Source of the DNA: Hymenobacter jeollabukensis
GTDB taxonomy: Bacteria; Bacteroidota; Bacteroidia; Cytophagales; Hymenobacteraceae
Assembly (NCBI RefSeq): GCF_005771675.1
Contig: NZ_VAJM01000004.1
Span: forward strand, 310,001 to 374,000
Length of the DNA: 64,000 bases
Direction of reading: 5' to 3'
Below the pieces are notes generated by a model. The model did no database searches and was not told the DNA's origin. It worked only from the letters and a program-made list of their open reading frames with translations. This document shows, one piece after another, positions 25,539-35,222 of this stretch. A program made the translations under genes and the position numbers. Every line of letters starts with the position of its first letter. The first letter of the stretch is position 1.

Positions 25539-28484
25539 CTATTCCACCCGCAGCTGCCGGGCGCTGTTCGGCAGGCCTCGGCCGCTCACGCGCACCACGT
25601 ACAGGCCGGGCTTCACGTGGCCAGCCAGCTGCAGCTCCAGGCGCTGGCCCACCACGGGCGCCGTGGTCGTCCACACCGTGCGGCCCACGGCGTCGAGCAC
25701 CTGCACCGTGGCCTGCGTGGCGCTGGTAGCGGGCAGCTGAATGGTCAGCTCGTTGCGCGCCGGGTTGGGGTACAGGGCCAACTGGCCCTTGCCGCCGGTC
25801 AGCTGCACGGCCACCACCGATGAATATTTCGCTTGGCCGTCGAAGTCGACCTGGCGCAGGCGGTAGTACACCACATCGCTCAGGCCCGAGGCGTCGAGGA
25901 AGCTGTACTGCTGGGCGCTGGTGGTGGTGCCGTGCCCGGCCACGAAGCCTACCCGCTGCCACTCGCGGCCGTTGAGGGCGCGCTCCACGTCGAAGCCGCG
26001 GTTGTCTTTCTCCTGCGCCGTGGTCCAGTACAGGCGGGCGCGGCCTTCGCCGGCGGCTTCCGCCCGGAACGAGGTCAGCTCCACCGGCAGCGGGTTGATG
26101 GGCGAGATGGAGCCGAATGTGAACGGCCCGAAGCCGCTAACCGGCCCGGCCGAGGCTACGGAGCCCGCGGCGGCGCTGCCCGTGGTGCCGCCGTTGCCCT
26201 CGTTCTGCCACTGGCTGCCGTCGAAGCGGGCCACGCGCAGCTCAGGCAGGGAGTTGATGCCGCTGCGGCTGCCGTTTTCCCAGTACAGGCGTACGGCCAC
26301 CGCGCCGCTGCCGGCGGGGCGCTCCAGGTTCCAGTATTCCACCCGGCTGATGTTGGTCAGGCTCGGGTCGGCCGCTTGGGAGCTGTAAGCCTGCGCGAAG
26401 TACTCGGCCGTGAAGGTGCTGCTGGCCGTGGGCGCCGAAATACCCAGGCGGGCCCATACGCCGCTCTTGCCCAGCGGAAACACAAAGGCCGTGCTGCCCA
26501 CCTTGCTCACCGGCCCTTGCACGTAGCTGCCGGCGTTGCCCTCGGTGCTGCTGCTGCCATCGGCCAGGGTGAGCAGGTTTGCGGCCGAGCTGTTGATGAA
26601 GCCGGCCGTGAGCGTGAGGCTGCCGCTGAGCGTGAGCGGGGCGCCCAGCGTGAGGGCCTTGCCGCTGCCGTTCAGCGTCAGGTCGCGCAGGGTTAGGGCG
26701 GCGTTGGTTTGCAGCAAGGTAATGTTCTTGGTCACCGTCACCGATTCGTTGTAAGTACCGCCCTCGGCCTCGATGGTGCCGCCATCAAGAATAGCCACGG
26801 CGGCCTCCTGCATGTTGCCGGCAGGCAGGGCGTCGGGCACGTTGGCGGCCACGCGCAGGTAGCTCAGGTCCGGCTGAAAGCCCGCTTCGGCGGATACGTC
26901 GGTCTTGCTGTTGAGGAAGGGGCTGAACTGCAGTCGGCCCGTCGGCGCCAGCGACGATACTTCGGTGAAGCTGCCGGTGAGCGTGCGCACCAGCCCCCCG
27001 GTGCCGCTGGCCCCGCGGATGTCGCTGATGACGTTGCTGCCCAGCCAGTTTAGGGCCGCGTTGGCCGGGTTGGTGAGGTTGATGGCCCGGATGCTGACCA
27101 CGTCGCAGGTATCCACCAGGTTTTCCTGCACCATCACCCCGCTCGATACCAGCAGCTGGTTGCGCGGAATGTCGAAGTAGGGCGTGGCCTGCTCGGAAGT
27201 AGTGGCGGGGCGGTCCTGCACCTGAATGCCCAGCTGGCAGCGCGTCACCACGTTGTGGCGCACCTGGTGGTTGCTGCCCTCCAGCACGATGCCGAAGCCG
27301 TTGCGGTTCAGCAGCGCAAACGCCGTGGAGCGGTAGCCGCGAATGGTGTTGCTTTCAATCCAAAGGCCGCTGGTGGTCAGATCGTCGTTGTAGCTGGGGC
27401 GTCCGGCAATCAGCCGGTCCCGGTCCACCACGGCAATGGCCGCGTTATCCGCCACTAGGTTGGTGGGCTGCGCCAAACCCCGTGTAATGCGGTTGCGCCG
27501 CACCACGAAGCTGCCCGGGCCGCTGGCCAGCCCGGTGCCCGTGCACGACTTCAGCTCCAGCCCGTTGTCGGCGTTGTCCTGGATGACGTTGTCTTCGATC
27601 AGGGCCCCGATGCTGGTGTAGTTGCCGCCCGCGTCGCGCTGCCCGGCCACTTTCAGCAAGGCCAGAGCCGGGCCCAGGTTGCCGTAGAAGCGGCAGCCGC
27701 GCACGATCAGGCCGGAGGTGGCGCGCTCGTTCACGTCGATGCCGGCGCGGCGGTTCTGCTCGAAGGCCGAGTTTTCGATGAGCAGGTTGTTCTTGTCGGC
27801 GCCAGCGTCGGCGCCGTTGAAGAACAGGCCCCGGCCGTAGATATTGCCGCTAACGGAAGGCGCCCCGCCCCCGGCCGTCGCGCTCTGAATGCGCGTAAAC
27901 CGAATGCTTACCCGCCGGAAGGTCAGGTTGCTCACGTTGCCGCCCAGCTCGATGCCCTGGCGGTAGCACTTGAACACGTCCAGGTCCTCAAACACCACGT
28001 TGCTGATCTGGCTGCCGGTCAGGTTGCCGTAGATGCCGTAGTCGTAGCGGCGTAAACTCAGGCGGCTGATGCGGATGGGTTGGGCCGTGGTGCCGCTGGC
28101 CGCCACCGAAATGGCCGGCACCACGTCGTACACGTTGTCGGCCGTGCGCGGCCCGTCGCTGAAAATGGTGGCGCTGGCCGGGCTGCTGAGCGAGTCACCC
28201 GCGCCCTGCAGGCTCACCGGTTTGTCGATGATGACGAGCTGCTGGTAGCGCCCCGCGTCGACAAAGATGGTGGCCCCGGCGGTGGCTGCCGCCACGGCCC
28301 GGTTGACGGTGGCAAAAGGCGCCGCTGCCGAGCCGGTGCCGGTGGCGTCGCTGCCGGGGGCCGAGGTATATACGTCGCCGGTGGTGGCCGCGTCGTTGAC
28401 GTAAAGCGAAGTTTGGGCTACGGTGCTGGTCGATGTCAGGCCCGCCAGCAGCGCCGTTCCCAAGGCAAGTATGATTGGTTTCAT
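25539..28484 (-). CDS. secreted right-handed beta-helix protein with T9SS sorting domain
   Basis: 981 residues. Signal peptide to about residue 23 (ends TVAQ). From about 30 to 560 the sequence has parallel beta-helix repeats: GATIFVDAGRYQQLVI, then runs of V-I-NN and I-x-N turns (VRRNRITRG, IESNTIRGY, VRHNVVTR). Then a region common in T9SS proteins (PLPVELTSFRAEA with DNRGFDVERA, about 785-860). The end VYPNPARNEL ... LYVVRVSG is a type A C-terminal sorting domain. Beta-helix proteins often bind or cleave polysaccharides; no catalytic residues can be assigned. Secreted to the cell surface or outside. Confidence 0.88.
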   Translation of the reverse strand: MKPIILALGTALLAGLTSTSTVAQTSLYVNDAATTGDVYTSAPGSDATGTGSAAAPFATVNRAVAAATAGATIFVDAGRYQQLVIIDKPVSLQGAGDSLSSPASATIFSDGPRTADNVYDVVPAISVAASGTTAQPIRISRLSLRRYDYGIYGNLTGSQISNVVFEDLDVFKCYRQGIELGGNVSNLTFRRVSIRFTRIQSATAGGGAPSVSGNIYGRGLFFNGADAGADKNNLLIENSAFEQNRRAGIDVNERATSGLIVRGCRFYGNLGPALALLKVAGQRDAGGNYTSIGALIEDNVIQDNADNGLELKSCTGTGLASGPGSFVVRRNRITRGLAQPTNLVADNAAIAVVDRDRLIAGRPSYNDDLTTSGLWIESNTIRGYRSTAFALLNRNGFGIVLEGSNHQVRHNVVTRCQLGIQVQDRPATTSEQATPYFDIPRNQLLVSSGVMVQENLVDTCDVVSIRAINLTNPANAALNWLGSNVISDIRGASGTGGLVRTLTGSFTEVSSLAPTGRLQFSPFLNSKTDVSAEAGFQPDLSYLRVAANVPDALPAGNMQEAAVAILDGGTIEAEGGTYNESVTVTKNITLLQTNAALTLRDLTLNGSGKALTLGAPLTLSGSLTLTAGFINSSAANLLTLADGSSSTEGNAGSYVQGPVSKVGSTAFVFPLGKSGVWARLGISAPTASSTFTAEYFAQAYSSQAADPSLTNISRVEYWNLERPAGSGAVAVRLYWENGSRSGINSLPELRVARFDGSQWQNEGNGGTTGSAAAGSVASAGPVSGFGPFTFGSISPINPLPVELTSFRAEAAGEGRARLYWTTAQEKDNRGFDVERALNGREWQRVGFVAGHGTTTSAQQYSFLDASGLSDVVYYRLRQVDFDGQAKYSSVVAVQLTGGKGQLALYPNPARNELTIQLPATSATQATVQVLDAVGRTVWTTTAPVVGQRLELQLAGHVKPGLYVVRVSGRGLPNSARQLRVE

Positions 28485-28679
28485 AGCGGGAAAGAGTCAG
28501 GTTTTGCCCTCCCAAAACGTAACTGCCTATTTCCGGGTTGGTGCCGGAACGGACCGCCGCCGCGGCCGGCGCGCCGATGTAGCCCCTGCGTCCCGCAAAG
28601 GGCGTTTTTGCGCGGCCATGCTTCGAAAATTTATTTCTAATAAGTTGATATTAATATAGTTACAGATTTTAATAAACAA

Positions 28680-28714
28680 AGAAAAAGCTGCCTGTTTTTT
28701 CGACGGGCAGCTTC
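28680..28714 (-). terminator. terminator downstream of the cupin gene
   Basis: AAGCTGCC (28685-28692) pairs with GGCAGCTT (28706-28713). Read on the minus strand, the stem is followed by TTTTTC. It lies just after the cupin stop codon. Confidence 0.75.
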
Positions 28715-28736
28715 TCAATGGGAATTCCCGGACGCC

Positions 28737-29075
28737 TTATTCGTCGCGGTGGTGGGCGTGGGCCGGGGGCGTGGTGGCCTCTACGGCCGTAAACGGCTCC
28801 AGCACCCGGTAGCGGTGGCTGGCGCCCTTGGGCACCACCCAGGAGTTGCCGGGCTCCAGCAGCACCATCTGGCCTTCCAGATGCAGCTCGGCCCGGCCGC
28901 TGATGACGAAGCCCACCGTTTCGTAAGGGCGGCTGACAGCTTCTTTCTGCTCACCGGGCTGCTCGTTTTCCCAGAGGCGCATGGCCACGTGAGTGCCCGA
29001 GGCGAGGTATTTCTGGCCTTCCGGGCCGTGCGGCGAAAAGCGCGAGTCTACTTTGGTGATGGTCGTGTCGGGCAT
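28737..29075 (-). CDS. small cupin-domain protein
   Basis: 112 residues from the ATG at 29075 (MPDTTITKVDSRFSPHGPEG). One cupin barrel: GTHVAMRLWE and VGFVISGRAELHLEGQ in motif 1, then EPGNSWVVPKGASHRYRV in motif 2. The only clear metal-ligand-like residues are E (in YETVGF) and the H in ASHRY, plus a His-rich tail (AHAHHRDE), so metal binding is possible. Cytosolic, function unknown; such single cupins are often sugar or aromatic binding or isomerising proteins. Divergent from cysE. Confidence 0.82.
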   Translation of the reverse strand: MPDTTITKVDSRFSPHGPEGQKYLASGTHVAMRLWENEQPGEQKEAVSRPYETVGFVISGRAELHLEGQMVLLEPGNSWVVPKGASHRYRVLEPFTAVEATTPPAHAHHRDE

Positions 29076-29225
29076 GGGATGGGTGTTTGGGGAGGTGAAT
29101 GCTGCGGACGTACCTTGCCCTAACGCAGCCGGCCCCGCGGCGGTTGTGCCCCGCCCGGGCCAACATTTCGGCCCCGCTGCCGGTTGAATTCCGCTCACCG
29201 GGCGCCCCGCCCACTGCCGCCCGCC

Positions 29226-30056
29226 ATGACCGACGCGTTTTTTCGCTCCCTGGCCGATGCCCACCGCACGGCCCCGCCGCCCCTGCCCGGGCCCGCGCTC
29301 TGCCAGCTGGCCGAAGACCTGCTCGACCTGCTCTTCCCCGAGCGTACCGGCCAGCGCCTGCCCGAGCCCGCCGCCGTGGCCGCCCGTCTGCACGCCCGGC
29401 AGCAGCAGCTCGAAGGTTTGCTGACCACCGTATCGGGCCTGCCGGTGCCGCCCGCCGCCCTGGCTGCCGACCTGTTCGACCGCCTGCCGCTGCTCCACGA
29501 GCTGCTGCTGCTCGACGCCCGCGCCATCCTGGCCGCCGACCCCGCCGCTCAGGACCTGGCCGAAGTCATCTGCACCTACCCCGGCTTCTACGCCCTCGGC
29601 CTGCACCGCTTCGCCCACGCCCTCTACCAGCGCCGGGTGCCGCTGCTGCCGCGCCTGCTCAGCGAATACGCCCACCAGCGCACCGGCATCGACATTCACC
29701 CCGGGGCCCGCATCGGCCGCAGCTGCAGCATCGACCACGGCACGGGCATCGTCATCGGCGAAACGGCCGTGCTCGGCGACCATGTGCGCCTGTTCCAGGG
29801 CGTCACGCTGGGGGCGCTGAGCGTGGCCAAGGAGCTGGCCCACCAGAAGCGCCACCCCACCATCGAAGACCACGTGGTCATCTACGCCGGGGCCACTATC
29901 TTGGGCGGCAGCACCGTGGTAGGGCGCCACAGCCTCATCGGCGGCAACGTGTGGCTCACCGAGAGCGTGCCCTCGCACTCCCGCGTGTACCACCGCGCCC
30001 AGATCCACGTCACCCGCGTCGAAGACCCCTCGGCCGACCTCACGTTTTCCATTTAG
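29226..30056 (+). CDS. cysE: serine O-acetyltransferase
   Basis: 276 residues from the ATG at 29226 (MTDAFFRSLADAHRTA). It makes O-acetylserine from serine and acetyl-CoA, the first step of cysteine synthesis. Seen: an N-terminal helical domain (about 1-130), then left-handed beta-helix hexapeptide repeats with the SAT motifs DIHPGARIGRS, IDHGTGIVIGETAVLGD, GVTLGALS, HPTIEDHVVIYAGATILGG and GGNVWLTESVP. D/H of IDHGTG are the usual catalytic residues. The cysteine synthase gene follows, after a 115-base gap with an inverted repeat; in many bacteria these enzymes form a complex. Confidence 0.93.
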   Translation: MTDAFFRSLADAHRTAPPPLPGPALCQLAEDLLDLLFPERTGQRLPEPAAVAARLHARQQQLEGLLTTVSGLPVPPAALAADLFDRLPLLHELLLLDARAILAADPAAQDLAEVICTYPGFYALGLHRFAHALYQRRVPLLPRLLSEYAHQRTGIDIHPGARIGRSCSIDHGTGIVIGETAVLGDHVRLFQGVTLGALSVAKELAHQKRHPTIEDHVVIYAGATILGGSTVVGRHSLIGGNVWLTESVPSHSRVYHRAQIHVTRVEDPSADLTFSI

Positions 30057-30163
30057 TGAGTTGGTGAGATGGTGAAATAGTGAGTGTCGTTCCACTTGCG
30101 CATTATGCGCAGTTCGCGCCTCATGATCATCAAACTCGCCATTTCACCACCTCACCAGTTCAC
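30056..30163. repeat. inverted repeat between cysE and cysK
   Basis: Left arm 30056-30084 and right arm 30135-30163, 29 bases each with five mismatches. The left arm begins on the last base of the cysE stop codon and the right arm ends 7 bases before the cysK ATG. Both arms are built from GGTGA-type short repeats. It could form a stem before cysK in a cysE-cysK transcript. Confidence 0.75.
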
Positions 30164-30170
30164 CTTTTAC

Positions 30171-31094
30171 ATGAAAGCCAACACCATTCTCGACACCATC
30201 GGCAACACGCCGCTCGTTCGCATCAACCGCCTGTTTCAGGACACCCGCCCCGACGTGGAGGTGTGGGTGAAGCTGGAGCGCGCCAACCCCGGGGGCAGCA
30301 TCAAGGACCGCATTGCCCTCTCGATGATCGAGCAGGCCGAAAAGGACGGCCTGCTGACTCCCGACAGCCTTATCGTGGAGCCGACCTCCGGCAACACCGG
30401 CGTGGGCCTGGCCATGGTGGCCGCCGTGAAGGGCTACAAGCTCACCCTGGTCATGCCCGAGTCCATGTCCATCGAGCGGCGGCGGCTGATGGCCGCCTAC
30501 GGCGCCAACCTGGAGCTGACCCCGCGCGAGAAAGGTATGAAGGGCGCCATCGAAAAGGCCCACGAGCTGGTGCAGAACACGCCCGGCGCCTGGATGCCCA
30601 TGCAGTTCGACAACCCGGCCAACATCCGCGTGCACGCCGAAACCACCGCCCGTGAAATCCAGCAGGACGCGCCCGAGGGCTTCGACTTCCTGATTACCGG
30701 CGTGGGCACCGGCGGCCACATCACCGGCGTGGCCGAGGTGCTCAAGCCGCAACAGCCGAACCTGAAAGTCTTCGCCGTGGAGCCCGAACTCTCGCCCGTC
30801 ATCAGCGGCGGCGCGCCCGGTCCGCATCCCATCCAGGGCATCGGCGCCGGCTTCATCCCCACCAACCTGCACCAGGCCGTGCTCGACGGCGTCATTCAGG
30901 TCAGCCAGGCCGAAGCATTCGACTATGCCCGCCGCGCCGCCAAGGAGGAAGGCATCTTCCTCGGCGTATCGTCGGGGGCCTCGCTGGCGGCCGTGGCCAA
31001 GAAGCTGGCCGAAGTGCCCCAGGGCGGCCGGGTGCTCACTTTCTGCTACGACACCGGCGAGCGGTACCTCTCCGTCGACGGCCTGTTTGTCTAG
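30171..31094 (+). CDS. cysK: cysteine synthase (O-acetylserine sulfhydrylase)
   Basis: 307 residues from the ATG at 30171 ([20 protein letters not shown]), preferred over upstream codons in the inverted repeat. It converts O-acetylserine and sulfide to cysteine with PLP. Seen: PLP lysine K45 in NPGGSIKDR, the substrate loop PTSGNTG (71-77), and the phosphate-binding [10 protein letters not shown]. Length fits CysK/CysM; the two are hard to separate by eye. Follows cysE, and the pair is enough to make cysteine from serine and sulfide. A strong terminator follows. Confidence 0.93.
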   Translation: MKANTILDTIGNTPLVRINRLFQDTRPDVEVWVKLERANPGGSIKDRIALSMIEQAEKDGLLTPDSLIVEPTSGNTGVGLAMVAAVKGYKLTLVMPESMSIERRRLMAAYGANLELTPREKGMKGAIEKAHELVQNTPGAWMPMQFDNPANIRVHAETTAREIQQDAPEGFDFLITGVGTGGHITGVAEVLKPQQPNLKVFAVEPELSPVISGGAPGPHPIQGIGAGFIPTNLHQAVLDGVIQVSQAEAFDYARRAAKEEGIFLGVSSGASLAAVAKKLAEVPQGGRVLTFCYDTGERYLSVDGLFV

Positions 31095-31134
31095 CGCCGA
31101 GCGTTGATCAGCGGTCCATCATTCATTCGTCCAA

Positions 31135-31169
31135 CAAAAAAGCCCCTGCCAGGTAGCAGGGGCTTTTTC
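31135..31169 (+). terminator. terminator after cysK
   Basis: AGCCCCTGC (31141-31149) pairs with GCAGGGGCT (31156-31164); six A before and a T-run after. Works for cysK. Confidence 0.9.
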
Positions 31170-31221
31170 ATAACAGTTGAAGCACCAACTGCTACCAAAC
31201 CTGAATCAAGTAGGTAGCAAC

Positions 31222-31252
31222 AAAAAACCCGACCTGGTGGGTCGGGCTTCTT
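31222..31252 (-). terminator. terminator after the tRNA gene
   Basis: CCCGACC (31228-31234) pairs with GGTCGGG (31240-31246). Read on the minus strand, the stem is followed by a TTTTTTG run, just downstream of the tRNA-Ala 3' end. Confidence 0.8.
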
Positions 31253-31272
31253 GGGGCATTTGAAAACAGGAG

Positions 31273-31346
<74 letters not shown>

Positions 31347-31384
31347 GTTTTCTTAGAGCCATTCGCCGGTTGCGTTTGGTGATG

Positions 31385-31414
31385 CAAAAGTACAGCGCGT
31401 TTTTGATTGTGCAA
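31385..31414 (-). promoter_or_regulatory. Bacteroidetes-type promoter for tRNA-Ala
   Basis: On the minus strand a TTG (31414-31412) is followed after exactly 19 bases by TACTTTTG (31392-31385), matching the TTTG-N19-TAnnTTTG pattern known for the main sigma factor of Bacteroidetes. The predicted start lies about 30 bases before the tRNA 5' end. Confidence 0.7.
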
Positions 31415-31445
31415 GAGCTGAACGAAAAAAAATTGCGAAAAAAAG

Positions 31446-31485
31446 CAAAAAAAAGTGGGCTGACGAAACGCCAGCCCACTTTTTA
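31446..31485. terminator. terminator after the Oar-like receptor
   Basis: AGTGGGCTG (31454-31462) pairs with CAGCCCACT (31472-31480), with a long A-run before and T-run after. It ends the receptor transcript (minus) and can also work on the plus strand. Confidence 0.9.
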
Positions 31486-31502
31486 AGCGCTAAGCTCTTG
31501 GC

Positions 31503-34500
31503 TTAGTTGAAGATGTAGCGCAGGCCAAGCTGCATGTAGTAGGTCGAGGCCGTCGACAGGGTGTTACGATAGGTGCTGGTAGCGAGGTTGCCCCGATCCA
31601 GCTGCAGCTGGAAGGTCGGCTTCGTCGTGCCACCCGGGGTCAGGCTCGATACGTTCGTGGGTACCAGAATCGAGGCGGCGTTGGTTTGCTGCACCAGGCC
31701 CCAGTCTTTGTTGAGCAGGTTGCCAACGTTGAACACGTCGAAGCTCAGCTGCAGCGAATTGCGCTTGTCCCCGATGTTAACAAACAGGTCCTGCAGCAAA
31801 CGTACGTCAATCTGGTTGCGCCAGGGCAGCAGAGCGCCGTTACGCTGAGCGTACTCACCGCGGTGCTTGCGCAGGTATTTGTCCTGCTCGATGAAGGCGA
31901 AGAAGGCGTCGCTCTGCTCCTGTGCCGATACCGTACGGGCCGGGTTGCCGCCGCTAGCCGCAATGGTGCGCTGCACGAAGGTGATTTCCGACGGGTTGTT
32001 CGGAATGTAGATCAGGTCAGCGTTGGAGCCGTCGCGGTTGATATCAGCCGAGTAGGTGTACGAGAAGCGGCCCTGCTGGCTGCCTTCATAGAACACTGAC
32101 ACCGTGGTACCCAGATGGCCCAGGTACTCTTTCCGGTATGACAGCGAACCAATCACGCGGTCGGGTACGACGTAGCTGGCGTAGCTGAGCGGGGCCGTGT
32201 TCGGCCCGTCAACCGTTGCCGTGAGCTGCCAGGCCGACAGAGGCTGGTCGCCACTGCCATCGAAGCGGTTCTTGGCTTCGCTACGCACGTAAGCCGCCGA
32301 AGCGCTCAGGCCGTTGCTGAACTGCTTTTCCAGCTTGGTCGTTACCGACCAGTAGTAACCCTTCTTGGCATTATCCAGTACGATAGTGTTGAATGCCGTG
32401 GCGCGGGTGTTTACTACGCCGTTCGGAATCGGCTGGCTGTTGGCCTGCGGATTAACGAACTTGTCGTAGATGGCGTTCGGGTAGATCAGGCGGTTATCCG
32501 GGTAGCCGGCCACGTTGAGCGGCTGCGGATTCACGAGGTTGGCGTTGCGGAAAACCGTCGTGTTCAGGTCGCGGCTGTAGATGCCTTCCACCGAGCCAAT
32601 GATGCCCAGGGGCAGTTTCACGTCAACACCCAGGCTGCTTTTCCAGGTCTGCGGGAATTTGAAGTCCTTGTCCAGCGCGGTGAGCTGCGAAGGCAGGCTG
32701 GTGCCAGCAGCGGGCGGGGTAGCCGGGCGATAGAAACCCGGGTCTTTCTGGAAGCCCTGGTAGGATACTCCGTTGATGGTGCGGATGGCCGCCGGGGTCT
32801 GGAATTGCTGCGTCGTCTGCAGCAGGCCCGCGTCGCTGGCCTGGCTTACAATGTACACGAACGGTACGCGGCCCGAGAAGATACCCGTACCACCACGTAC
32901 TTGCAGCGTGCTGTTACCCAGCACGTCGTAGTTGAAACCAACGCGTGGCGACCAGAGGATCTTCGGGTCGGGCAGATGGCCGACGTTAATCTTTTCGCCG
33001 TTGGCGAAGGTCAGCGAGTTGACGATGGGGTGCTCCGGCAGCGAACCGGGGTAGGTCGTCAGGTCGGCGCGCAGGCCCAGGGTTACGCGCAGGTTGGAGT
33101 TAACGGCGTATTCATCCTGGCCGTACAGCGAGTACTGGCTGAACTTAAAGCTGGGGAAGGCCTGCTCGAAGCCCGGCGACAGCGAATACGTGAAGCCGAA
33201 CTCGGTGGGCAGCGCGTTGTTGCGTACCTGCGGGTCCGTGCTGTTCGCATTCACGAAATCCTGCCACGAGTTGAAGCGGTAGTAGCTGGTGGCGTAGCGC
33301 TGGAAGCCGTTGCGGGTGGTGCTGAAGTCCATCTGGCCCCCAACGGTGATGTTGTGCTTGCCCAGCAGCCAAGTGAAGTCGTCGCGCAGCGAGTAGCTTT
33401 TCACGTCGCGCACGTTGCCGAGCGTAAACGGCTCGTACCCGAAGGAGGTGAGCGGCGTGGGGGCGGCGCTGCCGTCCGCCTGCAGGATGTCCACAAACGG
33501 GAAGATGTCGCTGTCCGAGCTGCGCGAGTCGTCCTGCTTGGTGTAAGTCGCGCGGAACGTGTTACCCATGTTGGAACCGAACGTCGAGTTCAGTTCGGCC
33601 GCCAGGGAGTAGAAGTTCGCGTCGGTGTAGTAGTTCGAGTTTTTGAAGGCCAGGGCATTCAAATCCGTACGACCAGCACCCGTCGGGAAAGCCGTGAAGG
33701 GCGTGGTCGAGCCGCTCATGAAGCTCGGCGTTTTGCCAGTCGTCTGGCTGTAGCGCACGTTGAAGCGGTGGTTCTGGCTGATGTTCCAGTCGATGCGGCC
33801 CAGCAGCTTGGTACGGTCGCTGTCGAAGTTGTAGCCCTGGTAAGGTCCCGGGTCGTAGCCCAGGTTGTTCTGCAGGTAGCTGCGAATATCGTCGAGCTGG
33901 GTCGCGGTGGGGCGGGTAACGTTGGTAGCCCCGGCCGTGCCGTAGGGCAGCGCGTCCGTCGAGGCCACGCGGGTCTGGCCCTGCGCGGTGCTCTTTTCCG
34001 TCTCGGCGTTGACGAAGAAGAACAGCTTATTCTTGATGATCGGGCCGCCCAGACGGAAGCCGTACTGGTTGAACTTGGTGTCCGAAAGATTCAGCTTCTC
34101 GCCAGCAACCTTGGTGCCGGTCAGATCATTGTTCCGGTAAAAGGTGTAGACCGAACCGCTGAAGTTGTTGGTACCCGCACGCGTAACAGCGTTGATGGAG
34201 CTACCAATAAAGCCCGATTGACGCACGTCGTAAGGCGTTACGCTAACCGAAATCTGCTCGATTGCGTCCAGCGAGATAGGCGAACCGTTGGCGGGCAGGT
34301 TGCTGCCGATACCGAAGTTGTTGTTGAAGTCCGAACCGTCGACCGAGAAGTAGTTCTGGCGCAGGTTGCCGCCGCCGATGGCAGTACCGCTCGACTGGGG
34401 CGTCAGGCGGGTGAAGTCGTTCAGGCTACGGTTGATGGTGGGCAGACGCTCAATCTGCTCACGCTGAATGTTAGTTACCGAGCCGGTGCGGTCGGAGTTG

Positions 34501-34895
34501 ATGAGCGCATCGCGGCGGCCCGAAACCTCCACTGTTGCCAGCGTCTGCGTCTGTTCGCTGAGGTTGATGTCCAGGCGCAGGTTCTGCCCCAGGTTCAGGA
34601 ACACCCCTTCGCGAGTGGTTTCCTGGTAGCCCACAAACGTTACCCGAACCGTGTACGGACCGCCTACACGCATAGCCTGCAGGTTGTAACGCCCTTCGGC
34701 GTTGGTAGGCGCTACGTACTGCGTACCAGTAGGCGTATGCACCGCAATAACCGTAGCACCCGGCAGGCCTTGACCAGTTTTGTCGGTAATGATACCGCTC
34801 ATTGCTGACGTAGACACGCCTTGGCTCCAACCCGGCGTGGCGGCAGCTACCAGCAGCGTCGGGGCGAGGAGATGGTGAATAAACTTGTGTTTCAT
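31503..34895 (-). CDS. Oar-like TonB-dependent outer-membrane receptor
   Basis: 1130 residues. Signal peptide to about residue 25 (ends GWSQ). Then a CarboxypepD_reg-like domain (about 30-115: SGIITDKTGQGLPGATVIA, GRYNLQAMRVGGPYTVRVTF), a plug domain (about 120-250, with INRSLNDFTRLTPQSSG and SVDGSDFNN), and a long 22-strand-type barrel to the C-terminal LGLRYIFN. This is the Oar (OmpA-related) layout rather than a SusC-type one; there is no SusD gene next to it. Such proteins import unknown substrates or, in Myxococcus, act in adhesion and signalling. It uses somewhat more A/T-ending codons (GTA, ACC/ACT mix) than its neighbours, as highly expressed genes often do. Monocistronic: terminator below, a long non-coding region above. 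Confidence 0.9.
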   Translation of the reverse strand: MKHKFIHHLLAPTLLVAAATPGWSQGVSTSAMSGIITDKTGQGLPGATVIAVHTPTGTQYVAPTNAEGRYNLQAMRVGGPYTVRVTFVGYQETTREGVFLNLGQNLRLDINLSEQTQTLATVEVSGRRDALINSDRTGSVTNIQREQIERLPTINRSLNDFTRLTPQSSGTAIGGGNLRQNYFSVDGSDFNNNFGIGSNLPANGSPISLDAIEQISVSVTPYDVRQSGFIGSSINAVTRAGTNNFSGSVYTFYRNNDLTGTKVAGEKLNLSDTKFNQYGFRLGGPIIKNKLFFFVNAETEKSTAQGQTRVASTDALPYGTAGATNVTRPTATQLDDIRSYLQNNLGYDPGPYQGYNFDSDRTKLLGRIDWNISQNHRFNVRYSQTTGKTPSFMSGSTTPFTAFPTGAGRTDLNALAFKNSNYYTDANFYSLAAELNSTFGSNMGNTFRATYTKQDDSRSSDSDIFPFVDILQADGSAAPTPLTSFGYEPFTLGNVRDVKSYSLRDDFTWLLGKHNITVGGQMDFSTTRNGFQRYATSYYRFNSWQDFVNANSTDPQVRNNALPTEFGFTYSLSPGFEQAFPSFKFSQYSLYGQDEYAVNSNLRVTLGLRADLTTYPGSLPEHPIVNSLTFANGEKINVGHLPDPKILWSPRVGFNYDVLGNSTLQVRGGTGIFSGRVPFVYIVSQASDAGLLQTTQQFQTPAAIRTINGVSYQGFQKDPGFYRPATPPAAGTSLPSQLTALDKDFKFPQTWKSSLGVDVKLPLGIIGSVEGIYSRDLNTTVFRNANLVNPQPLNVAGYPDNRLIYPNAIYDKFVNPQANSQPIPNGVVNTRATAFNTIVLDNAKKGYYWSVTTKLEKQFSNGLSASAAYVRSEAKNRFDGSGDQPLSAWQLTATVDGPNTAPLSYASYVVPDRVIGSLSYRKEYLGHLGTTVSVFYEGSQQGRFSYTYSADINRDGSNADLIYIPNNPSEITFVQRTIAASGGNPARTVSAQEQSDAFFAFIEQDKYLRKHRGEYAQRNGALLPWRNQIDVRLLQDLFVNIGDKRNSLQLSFDVFNVGNLLNKDWGLVQQTNAASILVPTNVSSLTPGGTTKPTFQLQLDRGNLATSTYRNTLSTASTYYMQLGLRYIFN

Positions 34896-35222
34896 GAGTG
34901 AGTGTGAGAAACGGTGAGCAAGCTATTTTATTCGTTCCAGGAAAGCAGCTGCCCGGGCAAAGCCAGCAGGCCAGGCAACAAAGGCAATTGTAGGGGGCGA
35001 GTCCTCAGAAAGGAGGACAGTTCCGGCGGTGCTCAGCATTCAGCCAGCAACATCTTCAGGAGCACGGCGGAGGGGAAGGAGTAAGCGGCAAAAACGCGGC
35101 AAAATTACGGCTTCGGGGCGGCAAGTCGGTGTTACAGAATTATTACATTTCAGGAGAGAAGTTAATCCACCAGATAGGGGGGATGCTTCCGACCAAAAAC
35201 ACCGCAAAGCTACGAGGGGATT
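34896..35222. other. 327-base non-coding gap upstream of the Oar-like gene
   Basis: No believable gene. It should hold the promoter of the Oar-like gene. Two minus-strand -7-like boxes are seen, TAATTTTG (35107-35100) and TAGCTTTG (35212-35205), but neither has a TTG at the expected 19-21 base spacing, so no promoter is called. A long 5' leader of about 200-300 bases is possible. Confidence 0.4.

Noticed and set aside
31503-34895. SusC-type glycan importer
   Set aside because: The layout and motifs are Oar-like, and there is no SusD-like lipoprotein gene on either side.
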